The notes beneath the pieces are model-generated. The model was not told the DNA's origin. It ran no database searches and was given only the letters and a program-made list of their open reading frames with translations. A DNA stretch of 64,000 bases. It comes from Diphasiastrum complanatum (taxonomy: Eukaryota > Streptophyta > Lycopodiopsida > Lycopodiales > Lycopodiaceae). The first letter of the stretch is position 1. Every line of letters starts with the position of its first letter. This document shows, one piece after another, positions 37,185-50,591 of the stretch. A program made the translations under genes and the position numbers. The stretch spans positions 26,426,649-26,490,648 of the forward strand of contig CM055100.1 in NCBI GenBank assembly GCA_029204225.1. The letters are read 5' to 3'.

Positions 37185-38960
37185 CTGCAAAAGTTTCGTC
37201 GACCAAATTCGCATACAAAGTCAGACAATGCATGAAAGCTTTCAAACCAGGAAATTTTCTCAAATTACACCAAAAGTCATAAACAAAATCTAAACAGCAA
37301 AATAAGTAGTCACAAAAGCTGGTATCGGGTGCACGCAATTGCAAAGCAAGTCGGGCAAATGCTACCTTTCTGAAGCGTCGATCAGACGTCGATCAGAGAA
37401 TGAATGATTGTGGATGAGCTGGTATTTGGCACAAATCACTAAGTAGCTCAAGGTCTACTGTTATCGCCTTGTCCAAAGCTGGTTGATCTACTCAGCATCG
37501 ATCAACCAGTTGCCTACAAATTCGAAGCATGCGCGGCTCCAGGTGTCTCAACAACTTCTGCTCGAAAATTGTATCTATCTCACGTGCCAACAAGAACTTT
37601 TAAAAGACAGAAGCGAATCTGTCCATTTGATCAGAAAGACAATGAATTTGTGCCCTCAGTAAGAGCACCAAGCTTATTGCATGCAAGCCGCTGCCTGAGC
37701 AAATGCTTGATCATCAGCCACAAAGAACCAGGTTCTAGATCACCCACTTTGCTGCAACAAGCTTCACGATCATTGAAAAGTAGAATCAACCCACAAGTTT
37801 AAGATCTGCCCATGTGAAATTGGCAGCTGACTAGCACAGAAATAGTCACGATCAGGATGAAGCGATGGAGATGGCGATGGCGATGGCAATGGAGATGGCA
37901 ATGTCGAGCTGAGATGAGCAATGAGGTTGAAATAATAGTAAAAAATACGACGATATTTTCCCTCATGTAAAATAACCAATATTCGATGGGGAATTATATT
38001 CAAATAAATAGTTTTAAATTTTCATAAAAGGAAAGGCATATCCTTAAGGGCTTTGTCAACTCACACGTTCTACAAAACTCTTGGTTTTTGTTATACATTG
38101 ACCATTCTCATCTAAATAGATTAAAATAAAAAATAATATGAATTTTTATTTGTATATGGAGATGAATCATGCTTCTTATGCAAAATGAATCGTCATCTAC
38201 ACTAATTTGGGACTAGTTTTTCCTCTCTTTTTTATCCTTCTCACTTTCATGGTTAGGGGCTTGATGTAATTAGGACTCTTATCTTTAGATTTGCCTTTTT
38301 GGGGCTAATGCCTATTTGGATGTGCCTTGCAAAAGATATTGTATGTGTTGAGGTTGGTCAATGGAGTTTGGAAGAAAGCCAATGTTAAGGGATAAACATG
38401 ATGGTGGCCTTAACTTTTTAGGCTTTAACCTTGGTTATTGGACAACAATCGCTATTATGCTATAACTTTTTAGGCTTTAACCTTGGTTATTGGACAACAA
38501 TCGCTATTATGCTATAATCTCTCCACTCTTCACCCTGCTATAGCATGTAGCTATAATAGCGATTCTTGTCGCATGGCAGCATGGCAAGTGCAACTACCAT
38601 GTACCAACTGTTGTTCTACATGATGGCCGGATATGGGCAATGAATGTCCACCAAGCCCTTTTTCTACCTCTACTCTTCATGAATAGGCCCTAACAAGTTT
38701 CTCACACTTATTGGTTTTTTTGTAGCTCTTCTACAAGCTCACTTTTTCAAATTCGAGGAGTATTCACCAACGACTTTCCTAGCAAGCCACCTTCTATGTT
38801 CAAAAAATTAACCATAAATCTTTAGCTCGTAGAGGGTATGGAAGTGAAGGTCATTCCTTTCAATGATGTTGTTTAGATTCTTTTCAAAGACACCAATATT
38901 CTTGCCTCGAAAAATCATCCTTTGCACTTGCATGGATGCAATTTCTTTGTAGTTGGATGT
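37185..38960. other. Upstream region of the lipase and intergenic DNA
   Basis: No second gene is recognised. It contains a short (GATGGC)-like hexamer run near 37865-37905 and a direct duplication at 38411-38516. The lipase promoter should lie in 37185-37600; no clear TATA box was identified. Confidence 0.45.
38411..38516. repeat. 53-base tandem duplication
   Basis: The unit AACTTTTTAGGCTTTAACCT...GCTATTATGCTAT occurs twice in a row with no visible difference, indicating a recent tandem duplication. Confidence 0.85.
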
Positions 38961-39139
38961 GGGTTTTTAAAATTTTAAGGCATCAGACAAAGAAAAATTC
39001 AATCTCATGGATCCCCCTAAAAGAACCATGATTGGAGTCCCTATTGCGGATGGGCAACACCTATTCGATTCCAGGTTGTCAACCCAATTACTATGCAAAT
39101 ATAATTTGTCCTTCTTCCACGTGAGATTTTTTCTCTTGA

Positions 39140-40744
39140 TTGATTTCTCTTGGATCATAACAATAAGTTTGAACTTATCTAAAGCTCCAAGCAAAATACT
39201 TTCCAAGGACATAAAATAAATCCAAGTTACATTCATGAAAGTGACATCTATCTTTGCATCTTGAACCAAACAATGCACTTCCAAATGAAAAAATTCAAAA
39301 GATTTGACATGTGTTGTGATGGACTCTTGAAGACAAATCTTGCAAGTCCTTGTGAGACTCCAAGCCTCATTCACCTTTCCACAAAGGAAACACCTTTCCT
39401 TGGACTTGTCCTTCTTGTATTTGCATTTCGAACTTGAAGCTCCATCCTTCTCCTCGGCCCCCTTGCTTTGGTTCTTCTTGGATGGATTGGTCTTTTTTTG
39501 TAGCATCTTGAGAAAAAATATCTTTCCTTGCCACAAAGGTTGCACTTAGGATCCTTTCTTTCCTTCAATAGGATGCCACCTATTGATGCCATGTGAATAA
39601 AAACCTGTGATATGATTCTACAAATGTAATTTGTGACTTTCAAGAGACTAGATTTGAACATCTTCAATAATCTAGAATGATCTACAAAAGACCTAGCTCA
39701 CAAACCTAAGAATCAATCTTCACACTAATGAATAGTCACTTGGAAACTTTGCTTTGATCACTAAGACAAAAGCACACAATCGTTGAATCAAATCACAAAA
39801 GAAATCAGATCCAATCTCCTATTGGACTCATCAAATACCAATGACTCTTTCTTTTGAAAGTTGAAATGGATATGAGAAGATTTGACACCTAGATTTTCCT
39901 TTTTACTTGACTAGTTCTCTCAACTATGTAAAAAGTACAAAAAGGACCAAGAGTGGATCCTAATCTGATCCTCAAGAGGGATTGGTTGTCAGATTACTTG
40001 ATCTATCAATATACTTGAGATTAAGATCAATCTAGATCAATTCTAGACACAAAATCCTAACAAGAACAATCATTAATTGAAGGTAACTGTACTTTCTAGT
40101 TTCACACGTGTGAAAAACTGTCTGAGTATGGACTCCAACCTGAAAATCAAGTACACATTGATAGAACCTCAAAACAATCAAAACAAATGTAGACAAATGG
40201 AGAGAATCACTCAAAATTGCTTCCAAAACCAAGATTGGTGTCTCACACTGATTATGGCCAAATGTGGCTCTATATATACAATAAGTGAGAGCTCGTGGTA
40301 CTGATCATCCCTTTGATCCCACATGTGTGAAGGTGCTTTGTCATATGATGATTCATCATGCAAAACTGACACTTGGACAAAACCTTCTATTTTGAGCACT
40401 TTTGGTCCATTTTTCTTCTATATGGAGATCTACTTGAAAATCTTCTAGAAGTCAAAATTCGTCTACTTCAGCTTATTCCACACATGTGAGCTGTCCTCTA
40501 CACATGGGATGTGACAGCTAACCAAAGTATGTGGCTCATGCAAGCAATAGATTGATGACATGTGTCATATGTGTAGAAAACTAGTTTTTGGCCTTTTTAG
40601 CCACTAGAACTTGAATTAAATCCTATATGATTATGGTACATGACAAGTACACTATTTTCCCAATGGGAACAGGCTCCACACATGTGTGTTTATCTATATA
40701 CAAGATTTTTGGCCTCTACCAAGCTTAATTTTACATTTTTCACA
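39140..40744 (-). mobile_element. Truncated copy C of the B family
   Basis: 39140-39924 matches element B's gag-like region and leader (about 23364-24150). At 39925 the interior jumps directly to an LTR (39927-40744), so the rest of the leader and the primer site are deleted. The 3' half and 3' LTR are absent. Gag-like frames at 39667-39371 and 39545-38967 continue leftward into unrelated sequence with NWVDNLESNRCCPSAIG. No target duplication is visible. Confidence 0.85.
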
Positions 40745-41058
40745 CTAACATTTCAGATATTGCTTATGAGACCAAGGTTCTACAGGAGGATCTGTGTCAC
40801 AAGAGATTGGGACATCCCAATTTCAAAGCCATGCAATCTATGTTCAAAGAAGGAAAAGTTGTTGGTCTACCAAAGACACTGTCAAAGGAGCTTCTACCTT
40901 GTGAAGCTTGTGTGCTGGCAAAGTCACACAGAAGGCCTTTTCCTAGATCTAGTATCAAGACAAAGCAACCATTTGAACTTGTACACTCTGATGTTCATTT
41001 CTCATCAACTAAGAGCAAAGGAGGAGCAAACTGCTTTGTCTCTTTTGTAGATGATTAT
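40745..41058 (+). pseudogene. Copia pre-integrase / integrase fragment
   Basis: The plus-strand frame reads LCHKRLGHPNFKAMQSM, LLPCEACVLAKSHRRPF and PFELVHSDVHF. This is the HHCC zinc-binding GAG_pre-integrs region followed by the first Asp of the integrase core. It is cut on the left by the LTR of copy C and on the right (FVSFVDDY) by the start of a putative gypsy LTR. Confidence 0.85.
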
Positions 41059-42168
41059 TGTTAGCAGATTCCCAAGAATCCCCAGATGTCGAGCCAAGCC
41101 GAAGACACAGATACCTCTCACTCATGACCGAGGAGGTCTCAGAAGGAGGAGAGCAGAAGAAGCTGAGAGCCGACCATGAGAGCCGAGAAATTACTAGCTA
41201 GGATGATAGTGAAATATCTATGTGAGCCTACATGGTGTATCCCAGAGAAGGAACGACCATGTAGGAGCTAGTCATATTTCCTAGGCTTTGTAAATAAATG
41301 TAGACCCCCTTTAAATTAGTTAGAGTGAGCCACCTTTTGATGGTGATGTTTAGTGGAAGGGCAAATTCCACATGCAATTTCTAATTTGGTGGAATTGCCA
41401 CTTGGGCTCCACATGGGCAGCCTTCTTGCTTATTTAAGGGCTCCCCTCTCTTGTGAGGGAGCTTTGAATGTATTGTCAAGTTCTCTTGATCAAATGAAGA
41501 GGATCCTCCACGAGTTCTTGACAATTGCTAAGCTCCTTGTTCATGGCAATGTTCTTGAGTGAAGTTTCTATGAGCATGCTTGATTTCCTTGTATTGTGGA
41601 TTAACTAGGATCTTGTTTTCTTGTTTCTTAGTTGTGGATTAGGATTCATTTCTTGTTTGTGGAATAAGGTAGGAATCAGCATGCAAGTAAACTAAATAGG
41701 CTGGTTTGTGGTGTAGATCTTGCATACTTTCTTACATTCCAGTTCTTGATTGTTCTTGGACAATCTAAGCATCAAGAAATGAGTGTTTCTTGATTCTTGG
41801 ACTGTTACTATGCTGTTAGGAACCTAGTTTCTTGTTTCTTGTTTCTTATTTCTTGTTTGAGTAGTTAATCTTGTTCTTGATTGTTTTCAGAATTAGTAGA
41901 TAGTGGTAGGATTGCTCCCTGTTTCAGAACGTTGATCTTCTTGAGCTAAGACTGGTTACATGGCTGGTTAATGCATGTAGCTGAGTATCGAATCCGTGAC
42001 TCCCACTGACAGGCTGGGAAATACACGCTGCAACTTGAGTAACACTTCTGTCTAGTAGCTGTTCTAATAAAGAAGAAGATCCGTAAGAATCGTAACTACA
42101 GAAGAAAGAACGAAGAAGTAAAGAAACCCAAAGAACCGTGTTCACAAATAGAGTGGAATCTGTGAACA
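41059..42168 (+). mobile_element. Putative 5' LTR of gypsy-type element
   Basis: Starts TGTTAGCAGATTCC where the Copia integrase frame is interrupted, and ends GTGAACA before TTTGGTGCC at 42169, a form seen after plant gypsy LTRs. A TATA-like TATTTAAGGG lies near 41432. No partner LTR was found, so the boundaries rest on TG/CA ends and context. Confidence 0.5.
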
Positions 42169-42426
42169 TTTGGTGCCATTCCGCAGCTACACAGACATTA
42201 AGCAGCCCCAAACCATTTTGATTTGTGCAGCACAATCATCGCTCTCACGACTTCCACACCTTTACTACAGACCACATCACTTTTGTCCTGACTAGCACGA
42301 AGCTCAGTCTCAACCGACACTTCACGCTCCTTCCCAAGCCAAGCCACGACACTCGTCTGGACCGGACTGCTACACATTGACTCTCGACCAAGCCAATACA
42401 GAACAATCCTGCCATGTCTTGAGTTA

Positions 42427-42795
42427 AATCTCAACCGACGCATTTGCTCAAGTCTCAACCGACGCATTTGCTCATGTCTCAACCGACGCATTTGCTCGAC
42501 GCATTTGTTTCATCTCAACCGACGCACTTGCTCACGTCTCGACCGACGCATTCGCTCACGTCTCGACTGACGCTCTCACGTCAGATCTCGACCGACGACC
42601 TCGTGTCAGATCTCGACCTACAGCTTTTGTCCCAATCTCAACCGACGACCTCATGTCAGAACTCAACCGATGACCTCACGTCAGAACTCAACCGACGACC
42701 TCGCGTCCGATCTTGACCGACAACCTTGCGTCAGATCTCGACCGACGTTTTTGCATCAGTTCTCGACCGACGAATGCTCTCAGATCTCAGCCGAC
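42427..42795. repeat. Minisatellite with 24-25 base unit
   Basis: About fifteen tandem units start with TCTCAACCGACG or a close variant and continue CATTTGCTCA (early units) or ACCTCATGTCAGA (later units). The period is 24-25 bases throughout except for one 36-base unit. The repeat lies in the untranslated leader of the putative gypsy element. Confidence 0.9.
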
Positions 42796-43950
42796 CCTTG
42801 AACCATTGAGACCATCATAAAACACACTACAGTCATTGCGACCACCTTCCAACCGTAACAACCGCATTGCCCTGTAGTGACCGTTGTGCACCATGAGAAC
42901 TGCACTGAGCCGTAGGAAATACATTCAACAAAATCCCATTGCTTCACACCTTACACCGTAGCCACCGAACAGACACCGTATTATTTGCAAATTCCATCCA
43001 CCATCCTATCCGCCCTCAACCGCAGTCCCTTTGCTTTCCAACAGCACTTCAAGTACCACACCCGCATCGAACTGACTTACTACTGTAGCGACTGCCTTCT
43101 GTCGTAGCCATCACACACACCTATCATACATTGTAGTGATCGCCTTGAGCCATAGCCATCGTCAACAACAGCACCACACCTATCGTAAGCACCGCCATCA
43201 CACACTTACACTCTTCCAGTGGTATAAACCGAATCCCAGAGATTCCACCTGTCGTATTGAACCGTAGCGACCACAATCCACTCACGTCATTCCTTCACCC
43301 ATAATAATCCGCATACACACATTCCACTGCCTCTAGTCGTAACCCATTGTAAACTATATGACCGCAAACCGTCGCAAACCATGAGGACCGCAACCCATCG
43401 CAATCTGTACGGACTCGCAATCCACGTAACCCGTAAGTACATCACCCACCACAAACCGTTGCCCTCCATCCCGAACTGTAGGATCCGTCCACCATCGCAA
43501 CCACACGCAATTCACTGTCATTCACTCTTGTCACTCCTCAAACCGCGAAAATCGCAAGTTCATAATATAACGACCACCTACGAATTCAACTACTCCACCA
43601 CATTCTAATTATACTCAATCATTTTCCACATACGTCCGTCCTAAACCCATCAAAAAAACTCCACGACACCGCATTTAACCGCATCCATCTCCACTCGACA
43701 TCCTGATTACATCTGCCTCCGTCTTTTCCCATTTGCATCCGATGCACTATGCCTTACACATGACACGCCCCCACCATACAGACCGCAACACACCGCAACC
43801 ACCGCATTAGACCACTACCACCGCATTAGACCGCTACCACCACATTTAGCCGTATCAACCGCCACTGGTCGCATTGCACTCGCAGCCACCGTGGACCCGT
43901 AGCAACCGCATTCCAACAATCGTAGCCACCGTAACAAGCGTCCAGGAGCC
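42796..43950. repeat. C-rich degenerate repeats (ACCGYA / CCGTAGC)
   Basis: The plus strand is rich in C and A and poor in G. It carries many dispersed copies of ACCGCA, CCGTAGCNACCG and similar words, for example around 43780-43950. No credible gene is seen. It continues the gypsy leader and may have grown from minisatellite-like duplication. Confidence 0.6.
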
Positions 43951-44221
43951 TATTTACACAATCATACGATCCTCTACAAGTTGTTATGGATTGCCCTTAC
44001 GATCCGAATTCTACGGAGGACTATCCACCAAAGATGGTCTCCCCATCCACCGAACATGCTCGATTTAACAGATATTCCCGGATATAATCCCAAGTCCAAG
44101 AGCCATCCACCAACCCATTTGACAGATGGGAACCTATGCGTTATAAAGCTCCATACGAATGACCACATTTTCATGCTGCCGAATCTTCACATGGACAAGC
44201 TCACTTAAACGGAGTTTTTGT

Positions 44222-45541
44222 GAATAATGTTTCACATATTGAAAACGTACCCCAAAACTAGATCTACCTAAGTACAATGGTAATACTGATCCTCAAAGAT
44301 TTCTTCAAGTCTTTATGAACGCATGTGGCATCTATGGCAAGACATCACCGGAAGCCATGGTACAGCTCTTTTCAATGACCATGATCGATCGAGCACAAGA
44401 GTGGTTTTTTTAACCTTGATCGTGAAGATAAACGTGACTGGTCACTCTTGAAGGAGGCCTTTATCAAACGCTTCAAGCCATTTTGCTTGATAGAAAGTCC
44501 TTTTGTCAAGCTAAGTAACATCAAAATGACAAAAGACGAGAAAGTACGTGACTATTTTGAACGATTTAAAAAGTCAGATACAAGAACAACCCACTGAGTC
44601 TATGCTCATAATTTGGTTCCTCGTTGGACTCTCACGATGGATAAGACATGAACTTCGTTCCAATGATGAATATACATCTCTCATTGTCGAGGTGCACACA
44701 CTGGCAATGAGTGCACTTCATACCAACCGGTCCCAGATACTTCCTTGATCAAATGTGACATCTGCGACTTTATGGGGCATACCTCTATTTATTGCTATTA
44801 TAACCCGAGGAACCAGCTCACAACCAGTCAGGAGGACATACTCAACCTCCTAGACAGCCGTTTGTTTCACAAAACCAACACACGCACTACCAACCACGAA
44901 ACAACCAAGTCCATATACAAGAGTTGCCCAGACAACCTAGACATGAACCTCAACCATAGCTGGCACTCTTAGGACCACCTCCAAGAGGACAACCAGATCT
45001 AGGACCACCAAAACATAGAAATCCTCGAGAGTCTACACAAACACATCTTGTTAAAAACTCCTACGATCAGTCCTATCATCAAGATACACCATCTGCTAGT
45101 TCTCAACATTATCAAACCAACAACTCATGCTCGTGCAAACGAGATGAGTATTCAACACCACCAGAAAATCCAGCATAGCTAGCCATCCAAGATGGTTATG
45201 CTATTGCCACAGGCCCAATGAGCAACCACTGCTTTATTTGTGGTGAAACGAGACATTTCATGGCTGACTGTAAAGTTAAAAACCAATACCATGTAGAATG
45301 TCCTGACTGTATCTGTAAACACAGTTTCAAGGATTGTCCTAAACAACCTAACAGGATTCTTCCAGCACGTCATATCTCATCCGAACCTCTTAGAGTTCTC
45401 ACTAGAGCACAATGCCAACAACAAGAACAACAGCAAAATAATGTCAAATCAGCTGACCCCCAGGGAAGCCACTTGATGGCTTCCACATTACCAAAAGATT
45501 ACCCAGACCCAAAGGTGGAACAACAACAATACAATGAGTTT
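44222..45541 (+). pseudogene. Ty3/gypsy-type gag with three zinc knuckles
   Basis: The capsid part (Retrotrans_gag type) reads LPKYNGNTDPQRFLQVFMNA, VQLFSMTMIDRAQEWF and DWSLLKEAFIKRFKPF, with a frameshift after the Phe run near 44408 and another near 44570. Then come CDICDFMGHTSIYC (C-x2-C-x4-H-x4-C), CFICGETRHFMADC (same spacing) and CPDCICKHSFKDC. No gypsy protease or RT follows; instead Copia pol begins about 200 bases later. Confidence 0.8.
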
Positions 45542-45737
45542 TGAGATGAGTTTTTGCGAGAGGAAGAACATACAAAAAGTCTGTTCTCAGCTCATATCCT
45601 CGAAAAGGAGCAATCCCTATAGGGACTTGAAGTATTTTCTGACCTCCTGCAAGCTCAACTCACCATGTCATTTCATACCGCAATAAAATCCTTCACTGGG
45701 CTTCAACGTTATATCCATCGATGATAAAGTCAAGTTA

Positions 45738-48290
45738 CATGTCTGTCAAGATGGTCTAGTTGGTAAACAAACTAGGAAACCATTTAAATCAAGCCATCAA
45801 CATATTTCTAGAGGATTGTTAGACATTGTACATTCAGACATTTGTGGCCCGATAAAAAATCTTTCGCTGAAGGATGCAAAGTCTTCTATAACTTTTATTG
45901 ATGAATTTTCCAGAAGGACTATGGTGTACTTTATAAAGAAGAAATCAGAAGCCTTCAACTGCTTTAGAATCTTCAAGGAGCATGCAGAAAAGGAGACTGA
46001 ACGGACGATCAAGACTCTAAAGTCAGACAATGGTGGAGAATATATCTCTATCGAGTTTAAGGAGTACTGCCAAAGCCAAGGAATTGAGCAGCAATTCATC
46101 ACTCCTTACAGTCCTCAGTCTAATGGCTTAGCCAAGAGGAAGAACCGTACCCTGGTTGAATCAGCCAAATGTATGCTAGCGCATGCATTGCTGCCCAAGA
46201 GATTCTGGGCCGAAGCTACCTCCACTGCAGCTTACATCCAGAACAGATGTTCGACCAAGGCCCTCTCAGGCAAGACACCCCACGAGGTGTGGACAGGCTC
46301 TAAGCCTTCCGTGAAGAACCTAAGAGTGTTTGGATGCGTTGCCTATGTGCAGATCCCAAAAGACACGAGGAAGAAATTGGACTTCCAAGGTCTCAAAACC
46401 ATCTTGATTGGATATACTTCATCTGATAATACATACAAGTTGTATCCTGATACCCAGCAAATCTTGTATAGTCGGGATATAGTCTTTATCGAGAATTAGT
46501 TCATCGACATCAAACGCAAGGATATTGCTCCAGGAGAACCTTCATCGCCTACCATTGACACGACTATCCGAGCTTCTAGCTCGGACGTGTCTATTGTCGA
46601 CCCACTTTTTGACAGCGAATCAGACGAAGACATTGCTGCTACCCAACAACAAGTCCCAGGAGTGGTTCATCAGTCGAATCCTCCTAGAAGATCAAGCCGA
46701 GTGCACACACATCCCACTAGGTATACTCATGAGTCTGCATATCTCTTGATACGGGAACCGACGATAGTAGAAGAGGCACTTAGCCTACCAGACTATGATC
46801 TCTAAAGAGAAGCTATGGACAAAGAGTATTCCTCTCTGGTCAAGAACTAGACGTGGTCACTAGTCAAAGCTCCTATTGGCTGCAATATCATTGATTGCAA
46901 ATGAATCTTTAAGATCAAATACAATGCCAATGGAGCAATTGATTGAAGGAAGGCAAGACTGGTAGCATGAGGATTCACTTAGATCCCCAACGTTGACTAC
47001 AGCGAGACTTTCGGTCCAGTAGTCATACATTTGTCGATCCAGACACTCTTGTCTTATGTTGTAACTGCCAACCTTGAAGTACATCAACTTGATGTGCAAA
47101 CAGCCTATCTGAATGGAGTTATACAAGAAGACATCTACATGATCCATCCCGAAGGATATGTTTTGGAAGGTATGAAGAATCATGTCTGTAAACTCCACAA
47201 ACCACTTTACGGCTTGAAACATTCTACCAGAGCTTGGTTTCAGAGGATCAACACATTCCTCATCGAACAAGGATTCAAACCAAGAACTGTTGATTGCAAC
47301 ATCTATTTCAAGTCAGTGCAGCAATCCTTCATTATCATCACCCTATACGTGGATGATACGTTGCTCTTGAGCAACAATACCAATTTGGTCAAGGATTCTA
47401 AGCAGATGCTATTCTCATAGTTTGACATGATTGATCTGGACAAAGCTTCTTTTATCTGGGCATTCAAATCCACAGAGACAGAGTGAGACAACTGATTTAC
47501 ATCACTCAACAAAGGTATCTTCACAATGTTCTTAACAGATACAATCTATGAATTGTAAATTAGCTCACTCACCGATGGATCTAGGCCTGCATTTGTCAAA
47601 GGACCAATGTCCCCAGACCAAGCAAGAAGAGGAGCAGATGAGAGAGTATTCTTATCGATCGATACTTGGATCTCTCATGTACGCAATGGTCTGTAAAAAA
47701 CTAGATATCTCTTTTGTAGTAAGCTCACTCAACCAATATATGGCTAATCATGGCATTCACCTTGGAAGGCTCTCATAAGATTCATGAGATATATTCGAAC
47801 TACCATGAACCAGTGCATCTGCTATGGAGATGTCACCAACGACCATCTTCATTACCTTAGTGGATATTCTGATGCAAGCTGGGGAGGAGATGTAGATAAT
47901 CGTAAGTCCACATCTGGATTTACATTCTTCTTCAACGGCGGTCCTATCTCATGGAACAATCGTAAGCAAACCTCTATCGCACTTTTTTCTAAAGAAGCAG
48001 AATACATTGCTACTTCTCAATCTATTAAAGAAGCGTTTTGGTTGAGAAATTTATTGTAGACATTGAACTGTATCTATATAGCCCTACAACTTTATTCTGT
48101 AATAATCAGAGTGCTATTGCCTTATCGGCCAACCCTAGATTTTACTCTAGGAGTAAGCACATTGAAATCAAATATCACTACATCAAGGGCAAGGTTCTCA
48201 ACAAGGAGGTGAGCTTAATGTACTATAGAACATAGGACATGGTTGCAGATATATTCACAAAGGCATTAAGTGTTAATGCACACAACCAGC
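45738..48290 (+). pseudogene. Copia pol remnant (IN, RT, RNase H)
   Basis: Integrase: DIVHSDICGPIKNLSLKDAK, TLKSDNGGEYIS and a long intact core to 46499. The catalytic Glu is Lys (NGLAKRKNRTL in place of NGVAERKNRTL). RT: ETFGPVVIHLS, HQLDVQTAYLNGVIQEDIYM, and an intact YVDDTLLLS. RNase H: YSDASWGGDVDNRKSTSGF and FSKEAEYIATSQ, ending MVADIFTKAL. There are several stops and frameshifts between 46800 and 48060. It is one of the better-preserved Copia pol regions in the window but not functional. Confidence 0.9.
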
Positions 48291-49380
48291 CACTCACGAT
48301 CTCCTACAAACAGCACATCCACTTTGTACTTTCTTCATCTGCACACCTGTAAAATTGTGTATATATATATATTGAATACCACTTGCATATTAGGTGTGTG
48401 TAAAATAATAGCATCAAAAGCTTATTAGAGATAGACAAAGTAGATGCCTTGCGCATTGATTCTTTTGTATTGTCAGTAATAGGTTCATTTCTTTTACAGA
48501 TTGAATTAGCTTTGTAGAGCATGCGGTTTCATTCGCTATTGTGCTCCACAGCATTATTGACATGTATATTTGCTATACTTAATCTGATACTAGCTCTGTT
48601 GTTCTGCGTTCATATTTGTGTCGATATTGCTATGCTTTTTTTTCTTCATTCTATCTGACTCTCTTGTTGCTCAATCTGGTAATCTGTTCTTAGCGAATTA
48701 TTATTAGTCTAGATGTTGACGACTAATGTTTAGTCTTGCCTCTCGCGACTGATTATCAGTCGAGCTCAGTCTAGCTCTTCATGAATCATTTGTGACTAAT
48801 AATTTGTCTAGCTGTTTGCGACAAATTATTCTTATGATGTTTTGTTAATGTTTGGTTACGTAATCAGATCGACCGTGATTTCTATCACTAACATTTTGTT
48901 TGTTTCTGATAGGCGTAGTCATGCTTAGAGAAAGAGTAATATAGCTCATTCCGCTGCGCGCGAACACTTTTTGTTCGAGTTCATTTTTGTTCAAGTTTCG
49001 AGTTCGCTTCTCTTCGTGTTCGTTTTCTTTTCGAGCTATTTTTGTTTCTCACACTCACACACCCTCTTTTTCCAACAAAGCATGCCATAGATGAGGGTAA
49101 TTGTCAAACATTTTTCCGTGAGTATTATAGCAGTCATTCTCTAAGCCAGCGATGGCATAGCCAATCACCTTAGCCAACGATGCATAAATGCATATGAATG
49201 GGTGCAAGAAAACCATATCTGAGTAGCGATTGCCATATAGCAAACGTGGTACCTCATACAAACTCTATTTTAATTAAAAAAAAACCTATATTGGGATGCA
49301 GTAGACAACGAAAGGGCACCTTCCAAAACTTATGCAATATGCTTGCTTAATACTCATTCTGATAGCAAGAATAAAGAAGA
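48291..49380. other. Probable 3' LTR remnant and unassigned DNA
   Basis: Non-coding, with repeated TTTGTCTAG/GACTAAT words around 48700-48840 and TTCGTTTCG-like words near 48960-49040. By position it should include the 3' LTR of the Copia remnant, but no matching 5' LTR was found. A minus-strand frame at 49261-49055 has NYPHLWHALLE, reminiscent of lipase C-termini but too short to support. Confidence 0.35.
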
Positions 49381-49394
49381 GTTGAATACACATA

Positions 49395-50591
<1,197 letters not shown>

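Noticed and set aside
40745-40749. Target duplication for copy C
   Set aside because: The base sequence after its LTR (CTAAC) has no counterpart at the truncated left end, so no duplication can be shown.
42444-42716. SQPTHLLTSRPTH-type repeat protein
   Set aside because: It is a translation of the 24-base minisatellite. Units of 24-25 bases do not keep frame, so protein coding is unlikely.
49055-49261. NYPHLWHALLE frame as a second lipase fragment
   Set aside because: Only about eight residues resemble the lipase C-terminus. No nucleophile elbow or other motif is nearby.
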